Counted from the stretch's first letter, positions 24,218 to 33,703 are shown. The stretch: 53,714 bases of DNA from CAZHCA01 sp964530825 (GCA_964530825.1 CAZHCA010000030.1:1-53714), one strand, 5' to 3'. Translations and numbers: made by a program. Notes: generated from the letters alone by a model not told the origin.

Positions 24218-25936
24218 ATGCTTGTGCGTCGATTGTCCCGGAAAGCCGCCTTCTCACTGCTGGTTATCAGTATTATTTTTACGTTTTCCCTTACCCTGCC
24301 GGATGACCATTTATCGGAGCGAAAACCATATTTAGTGCATCTGGGGTTGACACCTGATTTTTCCGGGTTGGGCTCCCATATCACCAAACAGGAAAAGGGG
24401 CGATACGTCTTCCGTGTGCTGCGGGAAAACGCCCGCAGCAGCCAGGCCGGGTTACTGGCCAGTTTGCGCCACCGGGGAATTCCGCACCGTTCTTTTTTTA
24501 TCGTAAATGCCATCCGGGCCGACCTTACACCAACGGAGCGCCAATGGATAGCCCGACAGCCGGGCGTGGCTCGCGTTGCCCAGGTAGCTACGACCCGACA
24601 GGTGATGCCCGAGCCCGAGACAGGCTGGAAGAGCCGCTCGACTGTTTCTTGGGGCGTAGACCGCATTCAGGCACCCGCCGTCTGGTCCATGGGCTACCGG
24701 GGCCAGGGCGTGGTAATCGGTGGGCAGGACACTGGTATCGAGTGGGAGCACCCAGCCCTAAAAAATCAGTACCGCGGTTATCGGCCCGAAGGTACCGTCG
24801 ACCACAATTATAATTGGCACGATGCCATCGATCGCGACATAGATGAAAATGGGACCAACCCATGCGGGTTTGCCGTCCCTGCGCCTTGCGATGATAACGA
24901 CCACGGTACGCACACTATGGGTATTGCAGTAGGCGACGATGGCCAAGGAAATCAAATCGGCGTAGCGCCCGAGGCTCAATGGATCGGTTGTCGTAATATG
25001 GAGTCGGGCAATGGCCGGCCCGATACTTACCTGGAATGCTTCGAATGGTTCCTTGCGCCTACCGACCTGGAAGACGGCAACCCCAACCCCGATTTGGCAC
25101 CCGATGTGATCAATAATTCCTGGGCTTGCCCCGACTTTGAGGGTTGCAACCCCGAAAACTGGCCCCTGATGGAGCAGGCAATCGAAAATCTTAAAGCTGC
25201 TGGTATCGTGGTGGTCGTATCGGCGGGAAACTCCGGTAATGCTTGCGGCGAAATCAAATACGCTCCGGCTATTTTTCCCGCTTCTTTTGTTGTGGGTGCT
25301 ACTGATCAGGACGGACAGGTTGCCTCGTATAGCGCTTTCGGGCCCGTTGTGGTGACCGATAGTACAGTCCTCAAGCCCGATTTGGTGGCGCCGGGTTCTT
25401 CAATTCGCTCCGCTGTTCGGGGTGGCGATTATCGGCGATTTTCCGGGACGAGTCTTTCCGGGCCACACGTAGCCGGCACGGTCGCCCTGATCTTGTCGGC
25501 CCGGCCCGGCCTGCGGGGGCAGGTGGCCAAGATCGAATCTATCTTGCGGGCTGCCGCCCGCGACCAACTGTTGGATACGGATTGCGACGATGTACAGGGC
25601 CCAGTGACGCCTAACGCTGGCTACGGTTACGGGCAGCTCGATGCCTTGGCTGCAGTCGAATTGGCACTCGGTATTACGTCTACCGGGGCGCCCCCTATCC
25701 CTCGCGATCCGCTGCTTTTCCCCAACCCGGCCTCCGGTGAAGTTCAGCTACAGTTGACGCCCGAATGGCTTCCCGCTACGGTTACACTTTTCGATGCTCA
25801 GGGCCGGAAGGTAGAACAGTTTACCGCTCGACAAGCGGTATCGGGATGGTCAATCGCGAGCTGGAGCACCGGGATGTACGTTTTCCAGGTACGTCACGGG
25901 GAACATCAATTCAGCGGGAAGTTGATTCGCCGCTAA
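24218..25936 (+). CDS. Secreted S8 (subtilisin-like) peptidase with T9SS sorting domain
   Basis: A 572-residue exported serine protease. The signal peptide (1-26) is followed by an inhibitor I9-like propeptide (about 62-125). The catalytic triad is D171 (GGQDTGIEWEHP), H229 (DNDHGTHTMG) and S412 (FSGTSLSGPHVAGT), with the oxyanion Asn N338 (SAGNSG). A T9SS type A sorting domain covers about 500-572 (LFPNPASGEVQLQL to KLIRR). The start at 24218 is the only ATG compatible with the signal peptide. The product is expected to be secreted or surface-attached by T9SS; protein degradation outside the cell is the likely role. Confidence 0.94.
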   Translation: MLVRRLSRKAAFSLLVISIIFTFSLTLPDDHLSERKPYLVHLGLTPDFSGLGSHITKQEKGRYVFRVLRENARSSQAGLLASLRHRGIPHRSFFIVNAIRADLTPTERQWIARQPGVARVAQVATTRQVMPEPETGWKSRSTVSWGVDRIQAPAVWSMGYRGQGVVIGGQDTGIEWEHPALKNQYRGYRPEGTVDHNYNWHDAIDRDIDENGTNPCGFAVPAPCDDNDHGTHTMGIAVGDDGQGNQIGVAPEAQWIGCRNMESGNGRPDTYLECFEWFLAPTDLEDGNPNPDLAPDVINNSWACPDFEGCNPENWPLMEQAIENLKAAGIVVVVSAGNSGNACGEIKYAPAIFPASFVVGATDQDGQVASYSAFGPVVVTDSTVLKPDLVAPGSSIRSAVRGGDYRRFSGTSLSGPHVAGTVALILSARPGLRGQVAKIESILRAAARDQLLDTDCDDVQGPVTPNAGYGYGQLDALAAVELALGITSTGAPPIPRDPLLFPNPASGEVQLQLTPEWLPATVTLFDAQGRKVEQFTARQAVSGWSIASWSTGMYVFQVRHGEHQFSGKLIRR

Positions 25937-25956
25937 ATTCGCCGTATTTTTACCGA

Positions 25957-26035
25957 CTTTCATCAGCCACTGTTGATGAAAGAGGTACAGTTAGCAGCAC
26001 GCTGCTCTTCAGGGTAGGCAAGCCTGCAACTTGCC
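25957..26035. other. Three consecutive small hairpins
   Basis: In the gap between the subtilase and trhO: CTTTCATCA (25957-25965) with TGATGAAAG (25974-25982), a perfect 9-bp stem; AGCAG (25993-25997) with CTGCT (26002-26006); and GGCAAG (26017-26022) with CTTGCC (26030-26035). None is followed by a T-run, so they are not simple terminators. They may structure the leader of the trhO mRNA or slow the upstream transcript. Confidence 0.35.
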
Positions 26036-26072
26036 GGGAGGTATCCCATTGTTAACGTGCCATTTATCGGTT

Positions 26073-27104
26073 ATGAAAAAATTGTACAACCGCATCAGCA
26101 ATGAGGCGCTTAAAGCTCGAATGCGGAGTAGTCCGGAAGCGCGCACGACGCTCTCCTTTTACCGTTATCATCAAATTGAAGATCCCGGGCGGTTCCGGGA
26201 CTGGCTTTACGAGCAGTGGAGCCGGTTGGGTGTTTTCGGCCGCATCTATGTGGCCGGCGAAGGCATCAACGGCCAAGTTTCGGTGCTGGATGAACGCTTG
26301 GAAGACTTCCGGGCCCACATCGATGCCATTTCTTGGATGAAAGGCATGCGACTCAATACTGCGATCGATGATGACGGTAAATCCTTCTACAAGTTGAAGA
26401 TTAAGGTACGGCCCAAGATCGTCGCCGACGGCCTCGATGATGAATCCTTTGACGTCACCAAACGCGGGCGGCACTTAAGCGCGCGCGAAGTCAATGCATT
26501 GCTGGAGCAAAGCGATACGGTGATGGTGGACATGCGCAACCATTACGAAAGCGAGGTGGGCCACTTCGAGGGTGCTATTTGTCCCGACGTAGAGACCTTT
26601 CGTGAGGCTTTGCCCCTAGTTGAGGATATGCTGCAAAATAAAAAAGAGGAGCACATCATTATGTACTGTACCGGGGGCATTCGCTGCGAAAAAGCCAGTG
26701 CTTACTACCTTCATCGCGGCTTCAAAAAAGTATACATGATCGACGGCGGCATCATCGAGTACACGCGTCAATGCCGGGAAGAGGGGCTCCCCGTAAGGTT
26801 TGTCGGTAAGAACTTCGTCTTCGACGAACGCATGGGAGAGCGTATTACCGAAGATGTCATAGCTCGCTGTCACCAGTGTGGGCAACCGGCCGACACCCAC
26901 GTCAACTGTGCCAATGACGCCTGCCATATTCTTTTCATCCAGTGTGCATCCTGCGCCGAAAAGAATCAGGGCTGCTGCTCGGAGGAGTGCTTGATGTTCA
27001 TGCAATTGCCAGCAGAAGAACGCGAAGCGCAGAAACCTTTCCGGGAATTCAACGGTACCCGGGTTGGGAAGGGGCGGTATAAAGCCCTTAAGAAGCCAAG
27101 CTGA
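26073..27104 (+). CDS. trhO: tRNA uridine(34) hydroxylase, rhodanese family
   Basis: Forms 5-hydroxyuridine at tRNA position 34 in characterised relatives (YceA/TrhO); cytoplasmic. I start at ATG 26073 (343 residues, MKKLYNRISNEALKARMRSS); an earlier in-frame ATG 14 codons upstream is less likely. An N-terminal acylphosphatase-like domain (YVAGEGINGQVSVLDERLED) is followed by the rhodanese domain (about 130-240). The active loop is MYCTGGIRCEK, with C199 the probable catalytic Cys. A Cys-rich C-terminal part (RCHQCG, CANDACHILF, CASCAEKNQGCCSEEC) is typical. It converges with the amidohydrolase operon. Confidence 0.93.
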   Translation: MKKLYNRISNEALKARMRSSPEARTTLSFYRYHQIEDPGRFRDWLYEQWSRLGVFGRIYVAGEGINGQVSVLDERLEDFRAHIDAISWMKGMRLNTAIDDDGKSFYKLKIKVRPKIVADGLDDESFDVTKRGRHLSAREVNALLEQSDTVMVDMRNHYESEVGHFEGAICPDVETFREALPLVEDMLQNKKEEHIIMYCTGGIRCEKASAYYLHRGFKKVYMIDGGIIEYTRQCREEGLPVRFVGKNFVFDERMGERITEDVIARCHQCGQPADTHVNCANDACHILFIQCASCAEKNQGCCSEECLMFMQLPAEEREAQKPFREFNGTRVGKGRYKALKKPS

Positions 27105-27113
27105 AGGATACTG

Positions 27114-27142
27114 CCGGGGCAGCCGGTAAGCCGGCTGTCCGG
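27114..27142. terminator. Bidirectional hairpin between trhO and the amidohydrolase operon
   Basis: CAGCCGG (27120-27126) pairs with CCGGCTG (27131-27137) around a 4-nt loop, extended by an outer CCGG/CCGG pair. It lies in the 47-bp gap between two convergent genes. There is no long T-run on either side, so termination efficiency is uncertain. Confidence 0.45.
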
Positions 27143-27151
27143 GCATTGATC

Positions 27152-28462
27152 CTATTTTCTCAGTCCCGGGTTGCGATCGAGAAATTCCCGGTATAAATCC
27201 GTGTGGCGACTCGTGAGCGGCACTTTGTAACCGCTGATGAATAAGTGTTTGATCTCGGTCTTGGTTTCAAACGGATCGCCATCGGCGACGAAGAGATTGG
27301 CCACTTTTCCTTCCTCAAGGGAGCCCAGCTGATCTTCGAGACCGAACATTTCGGCCGGAACGATGGTTATGGCCCGCAGCGCCTCGGTGCTCCCCATGCC
27401 ATAAGTCGCGGCGAAACCGGCATTGAAAGGCAGGTTGCGTACATTTTCTGTTTCATTGGTTCGAATGGCAACTTTCACGCCGGCGGCGAACATCAGCCCC
27501 GCGTTGGCGTAGGGCCTGTCATAGCGGTCTGAAGCGCGGCTAGGGGTACTTAATACTGGACCGGTGATTACAGGTATGTCGGCGGCAGCCAGGCTGTCGG
27601 CAACGCGCCATCCTTCGGCAACGCCGGTGAAGATCACTTTAGGAATCTTTCTTTCCTGTGTCCAGTTGATGGCAGCAAGGATATCTTTATCCCGGTCCAC
27701 CTCAATTAAAAGCGGGGCTTCTCCCCTTACAACGGGGAGCAACGCTTCCATGCCCGGATTGTATTCGGGCCCGCGGTTGGGATTGCCGGCAGCGGCCGAA
27801 TCAATTCGATGGTAAAGGACGGCCTGATCCCAGACTTTTGTGACCTCCTCCAGGTTTTTCTTCATCTCTTTCTCGCGCTCCTCATTGCTGCGGTCATCGC
27901 GGAAGCGGCGCCGGCCGGCTGAGGGGAAGTTCATAATTACCCCTTTAAAACCGGCGTACATCTGCTCGGGTGTATAGCCGACCAGGTTGATCAGCGCTGC
28001 TGTGCCCGGGAAACGACTGCCGGCCGGTTGGGTCAAGACGGTGGTAACCCCATTGGTTCGGGTCACTGGAATGGCTACCGCATTCGGGTTTACGGCCGTC
28101 AGGGCCTGCATGTGTGGCGTGAATTCTCCGATTTCATTGTAATCCTGGGTGAGCGAAATACTGCCTACTTCTGATAACCCTAGGCGGGTACCAGCGTCGA
28201 TCAGGCCGGGGTAAACCGTCAGGCCGGCGCAATCGATCACCTCGGCATCGGCTGGGATGGGTACGTTGATGCCCATTGGCCCGATTTTGCCATCGGCGAT
28301 AACCAGCGCCCCATTGTCTATGGTGTCGCCGGTTACGGTAATGAGGCGGGCATTGATGATAGCGAAAGTGCCGTCACTGGGTTTAGGTAGTTGCTGCGCA
28401 AAAGCAAAGCAGGCGGCCAGCAACCAAAGAACAATAGTATATACGATGGTACGAAACCTCAT
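27152..28462 (-). CDS. Amidohydrolase-fold protein lacking the metal ligands
   Basis: A 436-residue exported protein (signal peptide MRFRTIVYTIVLWLLAACFA, then FAQ). It has the amidohydrolase N-terminal beta-sandwich (AIINARLITVTGDTIDNGAL) and C-terminal composite-domain end (LGSLEEGKVANLFVADGDPF). The barrel lacks the catalytic signature: the expected D-x-H-x-H at PGLIDA reads DAGTR (residues 89-93), and the later HCH-type pair reads IEVDRDK. It is the last gene of a three-gene operon, 24 bp after an intact paralogue. It may be a non-catalytic partner, possibly forming a complex with that enzyme. This absence of ligands is seen in the sequence; the partner role is inference. Confidence 0.88.
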   Translation of the reverse strand: MRFRTIVYTIVLWLLAACFAFAQQLPKPSDGTFAIINARLITVTGDTIDNGALVIADGKIGPMGINVPIPADAEVIDCAGLTVYPGLIDAGTRLGLSEVGSISLTQDYNEIGEFTPHMQALTAVNPNAVAIPVTRTNGVTTVLTQPAGSRFPGTAALINLVGYTPEQMYAGFKGVIMNFPSAGRRRFRDDRSNEEREKEMKKNLEEVTKVWDQAVLYHRIDSAAAGNPNRGPEYNPGMEALLPVVRGEAPLLIEVDRDKDILAAINWTQERKIPKVIFTGVAEGWRVADSLAAADIPVITGPVLSTPSRASDRYDRPYANAGLMFAAGVKVAIRTNETENVRNLPFNAGFAATYGMGSTEALRAITIVPAEMFGLEDQLGSLEEGKVANLFVADGDPFETKTEIKHLFISGYKVPLTSRHTDLYREFLDRNPGLRK

Positions 28463-28486
28463 GGTATTCGATTTTAGTGGTAATAA

Positions 28487-29839
28487 TTAATAACCGAACA
28501 ATTGCTCGCGGACGCCCTGCATACAGCGGTCGTGGTCGTGTTCGGTAGCGAAATAAGCAGCTGGAACGGCTTTTTCCGGGTCTACGTCGAGTCGCATATC
28601 ATCGGGGTCGGCATTGATATCGAAGCGCACGATGCCGTCGACGATGGTCATTTGGGGTACGGCGTAGATGGAGAGCGGGTGGTTTTCGAAAATGGCGATG
28701 TCGCCGTCTTTACCACGTTCGATGGAGCCCACGCGGTCTTCGATACCCAGTTGCTTGGCCGGGTTGATGGTGATCAAGGCCAGGGCCTCCTCGTCGGTGA
28801 GGTCGCCGTAGCGCTGCGTTTTGGCCGCTTCGTGGTAAAGGTGGCGGATCAGCTCGCCCGAGTCGGAGTTGATGGAGGTTACGACCCCATTGCGGGTTAG
28901 GATGGCGGCGTTGTAGGCCGTGGAATAGTACACTTCAAACTTGTAAGCCCACCAGTCGGAGAAAACCGAGGCGGTCGCCCCGAAAGCAGCCAATTCAGGC
29001 GCTACTTTAAACCCTTCATTGACGTGTTGGAAGCAAATGCGGTTTACGCCGAAATCCTCCAGTACATTCATTAGCATCAGGATCTCATCGGCCCGGTAGG
29101 AGTGGCAGTGGATGATGATCTCGCCGCGCAGGATATCAGCCAGTACTTCCATGCGAGCATTGTAGAGGATCGGCGCTTTCCGGAGTCCTTGTTCGAAATC
29201 TTTTTGCGCCTTCATGTAGTTGCGCGCCTCTGAAAAAGCGCGGCGGAAGACTTGCTCCACGCCCATGCGGGTGCGGGGCTGAATGTCACGACCTTCTCCG
29301 TGTACCCGCATCGGGTTTTCCCCCAGGGCAAATTTGATGGTGCGCGGGGCGCCTTCCATTTTCAGCTTCTCAGGATCGTACAACCCGTAGCGGTGTTTGA
29401 TGGTCTCGCACTGGCCGCCAATGGCATTGGCCGAACCGTGCATTGCGTGGCTGATCGTCACTCCGCCTGCCAGCGCCCGGTAGATGGAAATATCGAGGGG
29501 ATCGATGGCATCTTCAGTGGAAACCTCAGCTGTTACCGGGTTGGTGGCCTCGTTTACGGCATCAAGGGCGATGTGCGAATGCGCATCGATGATCCCGGGC
29601 ATTACGTACATGCCAGTAGCATCAACCACGCGAACATCCTCGCCTGCATTGATATTATTGCCGATGCGACGAATCTTTCCGTTGCGGATCAAAACATCGG
29701 TGTTTTGCTTGACGCCGTCAGTGATGGTCAAGACGGTGCCGTTTTTGATCAGGATGTCACCCATCTCCTGAGCCAGCAGCATGGCGGTAGTGAAGAGGAA
29801 AAGGGTAAAGAACATTACTATTTTAGGCATCTGCATCAT
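28487..29839 (-). CDS. Exported metal-dependent amidohydrolase
   Basis: The middle gene of the operon, 450 residues, with a signal peptide (1-23). It keeps the metal-site residues: H87-S-H89 in PGIIDAHSHI, H244 and H246 in IIIHCHSYRAD, H272 in QHVNEGF and D326 in INSDSGE. These are the dinuclear amidohydrolase ligands (a bridging carboxylated Lys would be expected; K169 in RTIKFALGENP is a candidate). It resembles imidazolonepropionase/dipeptidase-like members. The substrate is unknown, and a periplasmic hydrolase is likely. It overlaps neither neighbour: gaps are 18 and 24 bp. Confidence 0.9.
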   Translation of the reverse strand: MMQMPKIVMFFTLFLFTTAMLLAQEMGDILIKNGTVLTITDGVKQNTDVLIRNGKIRRIGNNINAGEDVRVVDATGMYVMPGIIDAHSHIALDAVNEATNPVTAEVSTEDAIDPLDISIYRALAGGVTISHAMHGSANAIGGQCETIKHRYGLYDPEKLKMEGAPRTIKFALGENPMRVHGEGRDIQPRTRMGVEQVFRRAFSEARNYMKAQKDFEQGLRKAPILYNARMEVLADILRGEIIIHCHSYRADEILMLMNVLEDFGVNRICFQHVNEGFKVAPELAAFGATASVFSDWWAYKFEVYYSTAYNAAILTRNGVVTSINSDSGELIRHLYHEAAKTQRYGDLTDEEALALITINPAKQLGIEDRVGSIERGKDGDIAIFENHPLSIYAVPQMTIVDGIVRFDINADPDDMRLDVDPEKAVPAAYFATEHDHDRCMQGVREQLFGY

Positions 29840-29857
29840 GATTAGCTTTTGATTGAA

Positions 29858-31555
29858 TTATTTAGGTACGCGTTCGCCTTCGACATCGAAGGAGCCATAC
29901 TCGCCGACGGTAACCGAGCCTTCGAACGTGTCTTCGTCGACGTCGACATTCCAGGATAGGCGGAGCGACTGTCCGCCGAATTCCAGGGTTTGCTCAAAGG
30001 CCAAAGAGCGGCCGTCAAAAACGAGGTTTTCAAGATCGCGGACGCCTTCGGCACTTTCACTGGAAATGACACCTTCCAGATAGCCGCCTTCTTCTGTGAG
30101 CGTGATGGTTCCGGACCGGGTTTGGCCCGGCACCGTTAGGGTGTAGTTCCATTCGCCCACTACCTTTTTGAGGTCTTCGGCTTTGACCTTTTCGGCTTTT
30201 TCGCCCGAATAGCGAAATACCTGGCCGTCGACCAACACAAAACGCACCTTCGCTTTTTCTTCGAAATAGGGTTTATCAGATACGACCAGGTTGGCAATTT
30301 TTCCTTTTTCTACCGTACCCATGACAGCTGAGAGTCCCAGTAGTTCGGCGGGCCGGGTAGTAAGGGCGGCAAGCAGATCATCGGCAGAGAGGCCGGCCTC
30401 GATTATGCGGGCGAAGTTTTTGCGCACCTCCTTACTACTGGCTTCGAGGGTAGCAAAGCCAAAAGGAATTCCGGCTTCCTGAAAGTCGGCCGCCAGCTTT
30501 TCGTACTTCTCCATTTCGGCAGCACGGCGGGCTTCTAGCTTTTCTTTCTCCGGATCGAGGGGCTCTTTCGGCTCGTCCTTTTTCTCCTCCTCTTCATCAG
30601 CTTCTTTATCCTGCTCTTCTCGTTTCGGCGGATCGGGCAAATCGAGCGAGAGCAATACAGGCCAACCCTTTTGGGCTAATTCCTCTTGGAGCACCCATCC
30701 TTGACGCAGGCCGGCCAGTACCAGATTGAATCCGAGCTCTTCCTGCAATTGCAGTACCCGGAAGGCTGATTTCAGGTCTGGGGTGAGGAAGAAGACCGGC
30801 ATTTCGCGCTTGATTACGGGTAAGAGTGCCTGGTGGGCTTCCGTATACTCCGGTCGGGGCATACCGGCGGGCTTGGACTGATAGCGTTCGCGGTGTTGCT
30901 GGACTTGATCGGCTTGGCGATACAGCTCCCGCCATTTCGACATCACGGCGAGAATGGTAGCCGGATAGACGCGCCCGGCGCCATCGAGGTTGGATACCAT
31001 TGCGGCATCGGCCCGGAGGACCAAAGCAGATGCTTCCCCTTCGCCCAGCAGGACGATGGCGCCTTTACCCGGCATGAAGTTGCCACGCGGAGCTACGTGG
31101 GCCGTCGTGAAGCCGAGTTCGCGCCATTCGCCAATGTTTTTTTCCGAAGGATCAAAAAGACTGGCCGCCGAACGCTGCGGCTGGATGCCGGCGCGGTCCA
31201 TAGGTGGATTGCCGGGGTCTTTTATTTCCTCCCGGTCGTCGCGGTCCTCTTCGTCCGGCTTGGGAATGCCGATTTGGGAAAACCCGTCGATGAAGCCGGC
31301 ATAGACGTACATAGAGTCGGCTTCCAACACTTCGGCATCGACGGGAATATTTACATTAGCGCCGACCGCCTCAATGAGTCCATCGCGCAGCACGATAGTT
31401 CCCATGTCGATCATCTGGCCGGGGCGGGTGATGATATGGACATTGGTCAGTGCGTAGGTACTGGTCACCTTCATGCCCTCTTCTAAGGATTGTGCTCCCA
31501 GAAGGCCTGGCAGTACGCAACAGCCAAGCCAAAAAAACCATTGATTGATTTGCAT
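29858..31555 (-). CDS. Amidohydrolase-fold protein without metal ligands, with extra C-terminal domain
   Basis: The first gene of the operon, 565 residues, with a signal peptide (MQINQWFFWLGCCVLPGLLG, then AQ). The amidohydrolase N-terminal part is present (ALTNVHIITRPGQMIDMGTI). The HxH position reads D90-G-F92-S-Q94, so both histidines are gone. A charged linker (about residues 320-345: REEQDKEADEEEEKKDEPKE) interrupts the barrel. The C-terminal 105 residues (VVGEWNYTLTVPGQTRSGTI onward) form a beta-rich domain seen in related Bacteroidota proteins. Like the third gene it appears non-catalytic in the metal sense. It is divergent from the TMTC-like gene across a 192-bp gap. Confidence 0.85.
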   Translation of the reverse strand: MQINQWFFWLGCCVLPGLLGAQSLEEGMKVTSTYALTNVHIITRPGQMIDMGTIVLRDGLIEAVGANVNIPVDAEVLEADSMYVYAGFIDGFSQIGIPKPDEEDRDDREEIKDPGNPPMDRAGIQPQRSAASLFDPSEKNIGEWRELGFTTAHVAPRGNFMPGKGAIVLLGEGEASALVLRADAAMVSNLDGAGRVYPATILAVMSKWRELYRQADQVQQHRERYQSKPAGMPRPEYTEAHQALLPVIKREMPVFFLTPDLKSAFRVLQLQEELGFNLVLAGLRQGWVLQEELAQKGWPVLLSLDLPDPPKREEQDKEADEEEEKKDEPKEPLDPEKEKLEARRAAEMEKYEKLAADFQEAGIPFGFATLEASSKEVRKNFARIIEAGLSADDLLAALTTRPAELLGLSAVMGTVEKGKIANLVVSDKPYFEEKAKVRFVLVDGQVFRYSGEKAEKVKAEDLKKVVGEWNYTLTVPGQTRSGTITLTEEGGYLEGVISSESAEGVRDLENLVFDGRSLAFEQTLEFGGQSLRLSWNVDVDEDTFEGSVTVGEYGSFDVEGERVPK

Positions 31556-31618
31556 AGGTGTGGTTTTGTGAGCTAAAGTAAGTCGCTGGATTATTTATTT
31601 AGTGGGGTAAGGCAGAAA

Positions 31619-31626
31619 CAAAATTA
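31619..31626 (-). promoter_or_regulatory. Possible -7 element of the amidohydrolase operon
   Basis: On the minus strand TAATTTTG matches TAnnTTTG exactly, 64 bp upstream of the start codon at 31555. No good TTG is seen at the usual -33 distance, so the call is weak. Confidence 0.3.
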
Positions 31627-31747
31627 GCAAATCGCCCGCTAACACCGAATAATACAGGGGGCGAAGTCGGCCAACACCAAGAATTTCTATACCTATGGTT
31701 CGTTGGGTGCGGGAAATGCGCTAATTTCCGGGGTAAGAATTGTCCTT

Positions 31748-33703
31748 ATGGCCAAGCAATCCAATACACCCAAGAAGAAGAAGGCGCTCGCGGCGGCTGC
31801 ACCGCCTCTCGCTCCACGCTGGATGGGCCTCCTGTTGGCCCTGTGGGCTTTTCTGCTCTATGTGAATACCCTTGGGCACGATTACACCCAGGATGATGCC
31901 ATCGTGATTACCGAGAACGTTTTTACCCAGCAGGGCTTAGCCGGCTTGCCCGGCATATTTAAACACGATACGTTTTACGGTTTTTTCCAAGACCCTGATA
32001 AGGCCAAGTTGGTATCAGGGGGCCGCTACCGGCCCCTATCTCTGGCTACTTTTGCTGTGGAGGTGGAGCTTTTCGGGCAACGTCCCTTTATCGGACACTT
32101 ATTTAATGTGCTTTGGTATGCGTTCTGTTGTTGGGTGCTTTTTCAAGTTGTTGGGGCACTGCTGGAGGAACGACCTTCGCTGCGAAGGTATCGCTGGTGG
32201 GTAGCTTTTGGTACGGCCCTTCTTTTCGCAAGCCATCCGGTGCATACTGAAGCGGTAGCTAATATCAAAGGGCGTGATGAAATCTTGGCGCTGCTCGGTA
32301 GTCTGGGAGCCCTCTGGCTGGCTTGGCGCTCGTGCAAGAAAGCCTCGGCCATCGGATATGTACTAGCCGGGGTGGTTTTTCTGCTGGCTTTGTTATCGAA
32401 GGAAAACGCGATCCTATTTGTGGTTTTAGGCCCTTTGGCCTTCTGGGTATTTAAGAAAAAAGGCGAAGTTTATTTTCCAGTGCACACGCTGGTCTTCTTA
32501 CTGCCTGCGCTATTGTTTTTGTTCGCCCGCAGCCGGGTTCTAGGATTAGGTTTAGGGGCGCCCTCTATGGAATTGATGAACAATCCTTTCCTGAAATGGG
32601 AAAACGACCATTGGATCCCTTTCACCACTGCCGAGCGCCTGGCTGGCGTGCTGGTCATCCTGGGCGAATACCTGCGGCTGATGGTTTGGCCCTGGCCGCT
32701 GACGCACGATTACTATCCGCGCCATATTGGCATTCACAGCCTGGAGGAACTGCGCGTTGTGCTTCCCCTGGTTATTTATGCCGGAATGACGGCCTACGGA
32801 CTTTGGGGGGCCTGGAAACGGCAACCTCTGGGCTACGGTTTGCTTTTTTACCTAGTGACGATCCTTCTGGTATCCAATCTGCTTTTTCCACTGGGGACCA
32901 ATTTAGCAGAACGCTTACTATTTATGCCTTCGGCAGGTTTTCTGTTCGCTTTGGCGTGGGGGGCTTTCCAGGTAAGGGCAGCGCCGCGCTTCATTCTGGG
33001 CGGTATAGTGATTTTGGCGTTAGTGTTGGGGGCGTTAACCATTAATCGCAATGCCGTCTGGAAAGATAATTTCACCCTGTTTACTACCGATATCCAGACC
33101 TCGCCGAATAGTGCAAAGCTGCGAAATGCCGTAGGGGGAGAACTGGTGACCACTGCTGCCAAGATGGCTGAAACCAATCCTCAACGTAAGGCGTACTTAC
33201 AGGAAGCCGTTGGCCACTTGCAGGAGGCGATCCGGATTCACCCGACTTACAAAAACGCCTATTTACTATTGGGCAATGCGCATTATTATTTACAAAATTA
33301 CGACCAGGCGCTGCAGGCCTACGAGCAAGCTTTACTGGTAGCTCCGGGCTATGAAGAGGCGCGCAGCAACCTGGCCATCACCTTGCGCGATGCCGGTCGC
33401 TTCTACGGCGAGCAGAAAGGCGATTTGAAAAAGGCGCTCGACTATCTGAAGCGCGCCCATGAGTTGCGCCCTGGCGATTATGAGACCCTGCGCCTGCTGG
33501 GCATTGCGTACGGCAATCTAGGACAGCACAATGCTTCGGCCCAATATTTTGCCCGGGCCGTAGAACAGCAGCCCGGCAATGCCGTGGCTTGGTACCTGGC
33601 AAGTATGGCCTATCAACTCAGCGGCGAGCCTGAAAAGGCTGCCCGATATCGACAAAAAGCACTGGAACTCGATCCCGATATAGCCGCCAAAATGGGGCAA
33701 TAA
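31748..33703 (+). CDS. TMTC/DUF1736-like membrane protein with TPR domain
   Basis: A 651-residue protein from ATG 31748 (MAKQSNTPKKKK); an earlier in-frame ATG is less likely. The N-terminal half has many membrane helices, with a luminal-type loop after helix 1 bearing DYTQDDAIVITEN, which has the acidic pair of GT-C transferases. YRPLSLATFAVE, HPVHTEAVANIKGRDE and NLAERLLFMPSAGF are hallmarks of the TMTC family. The C-terminal half (about 480-651) holds TPRs such as AYLLLGNAHYYLQNYDQALQ. Eukaryotic TMTC1-4 are O-mannosyltransferases (family GT105) acting on cadherins; the bacterial function is unknown. It heads a seven-gene operon, 31 bp before the NagZ fusion. Confidence 0.85.
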   Translation: MAKQSNTPKKKKALAAAAPPLAPRWMGLLLALWAFLLYVNTLGHDYTQDDAIVITENVFTQQGLAGLPGIFKHDTFYGFFQDPDKAKLVSGGRYRPLSLATFAVEVELFGQRPFIGHLFNVLWYAFCCWVLFQVVGALLEERPSLRRYRWWVAFGTALLFASHPVHTEAVANIKGRDEILALLGSLGALWLAWRSCKKASAIGYVLAGVVFLLALLSKENAILFVVLGPLAFWVFKKKGEVYFPVHTLVFLLPALLFLFARSRVLGLGLGAPSMELMNNPFLKWENDHWIPFTTAERLAGVLVILGEYLRLMVWPWPLTHDYYPRHIGIHSLEELRVVLPLVIYAGMTAYGLWGAWKRQPLGYGLLFYLVTILLVSNLLFPLGTNLAERLLFMPSAGFLFALAWGAFQVRAAPRFILGGIVILALVLGALTINRNAVWKDNFTLFTTDIQTSPNSAKLRNAVGGELVTTAAKMAETNPQRKAYLQEAVGHLQEAIRIHPTYKNAYLLLGNAHYYLQNYDQALQAYEQALLVAPGYEEARSNLAITLRDAGRFYGEQKGDLKKALDYLKRAHELRPGDYETLRLLGIAYGNLGQHNASAQYFARAVEQQPGNAVAWYLASMAYQLSGEPEKAARYRQKALELDPDIAAKMGQ

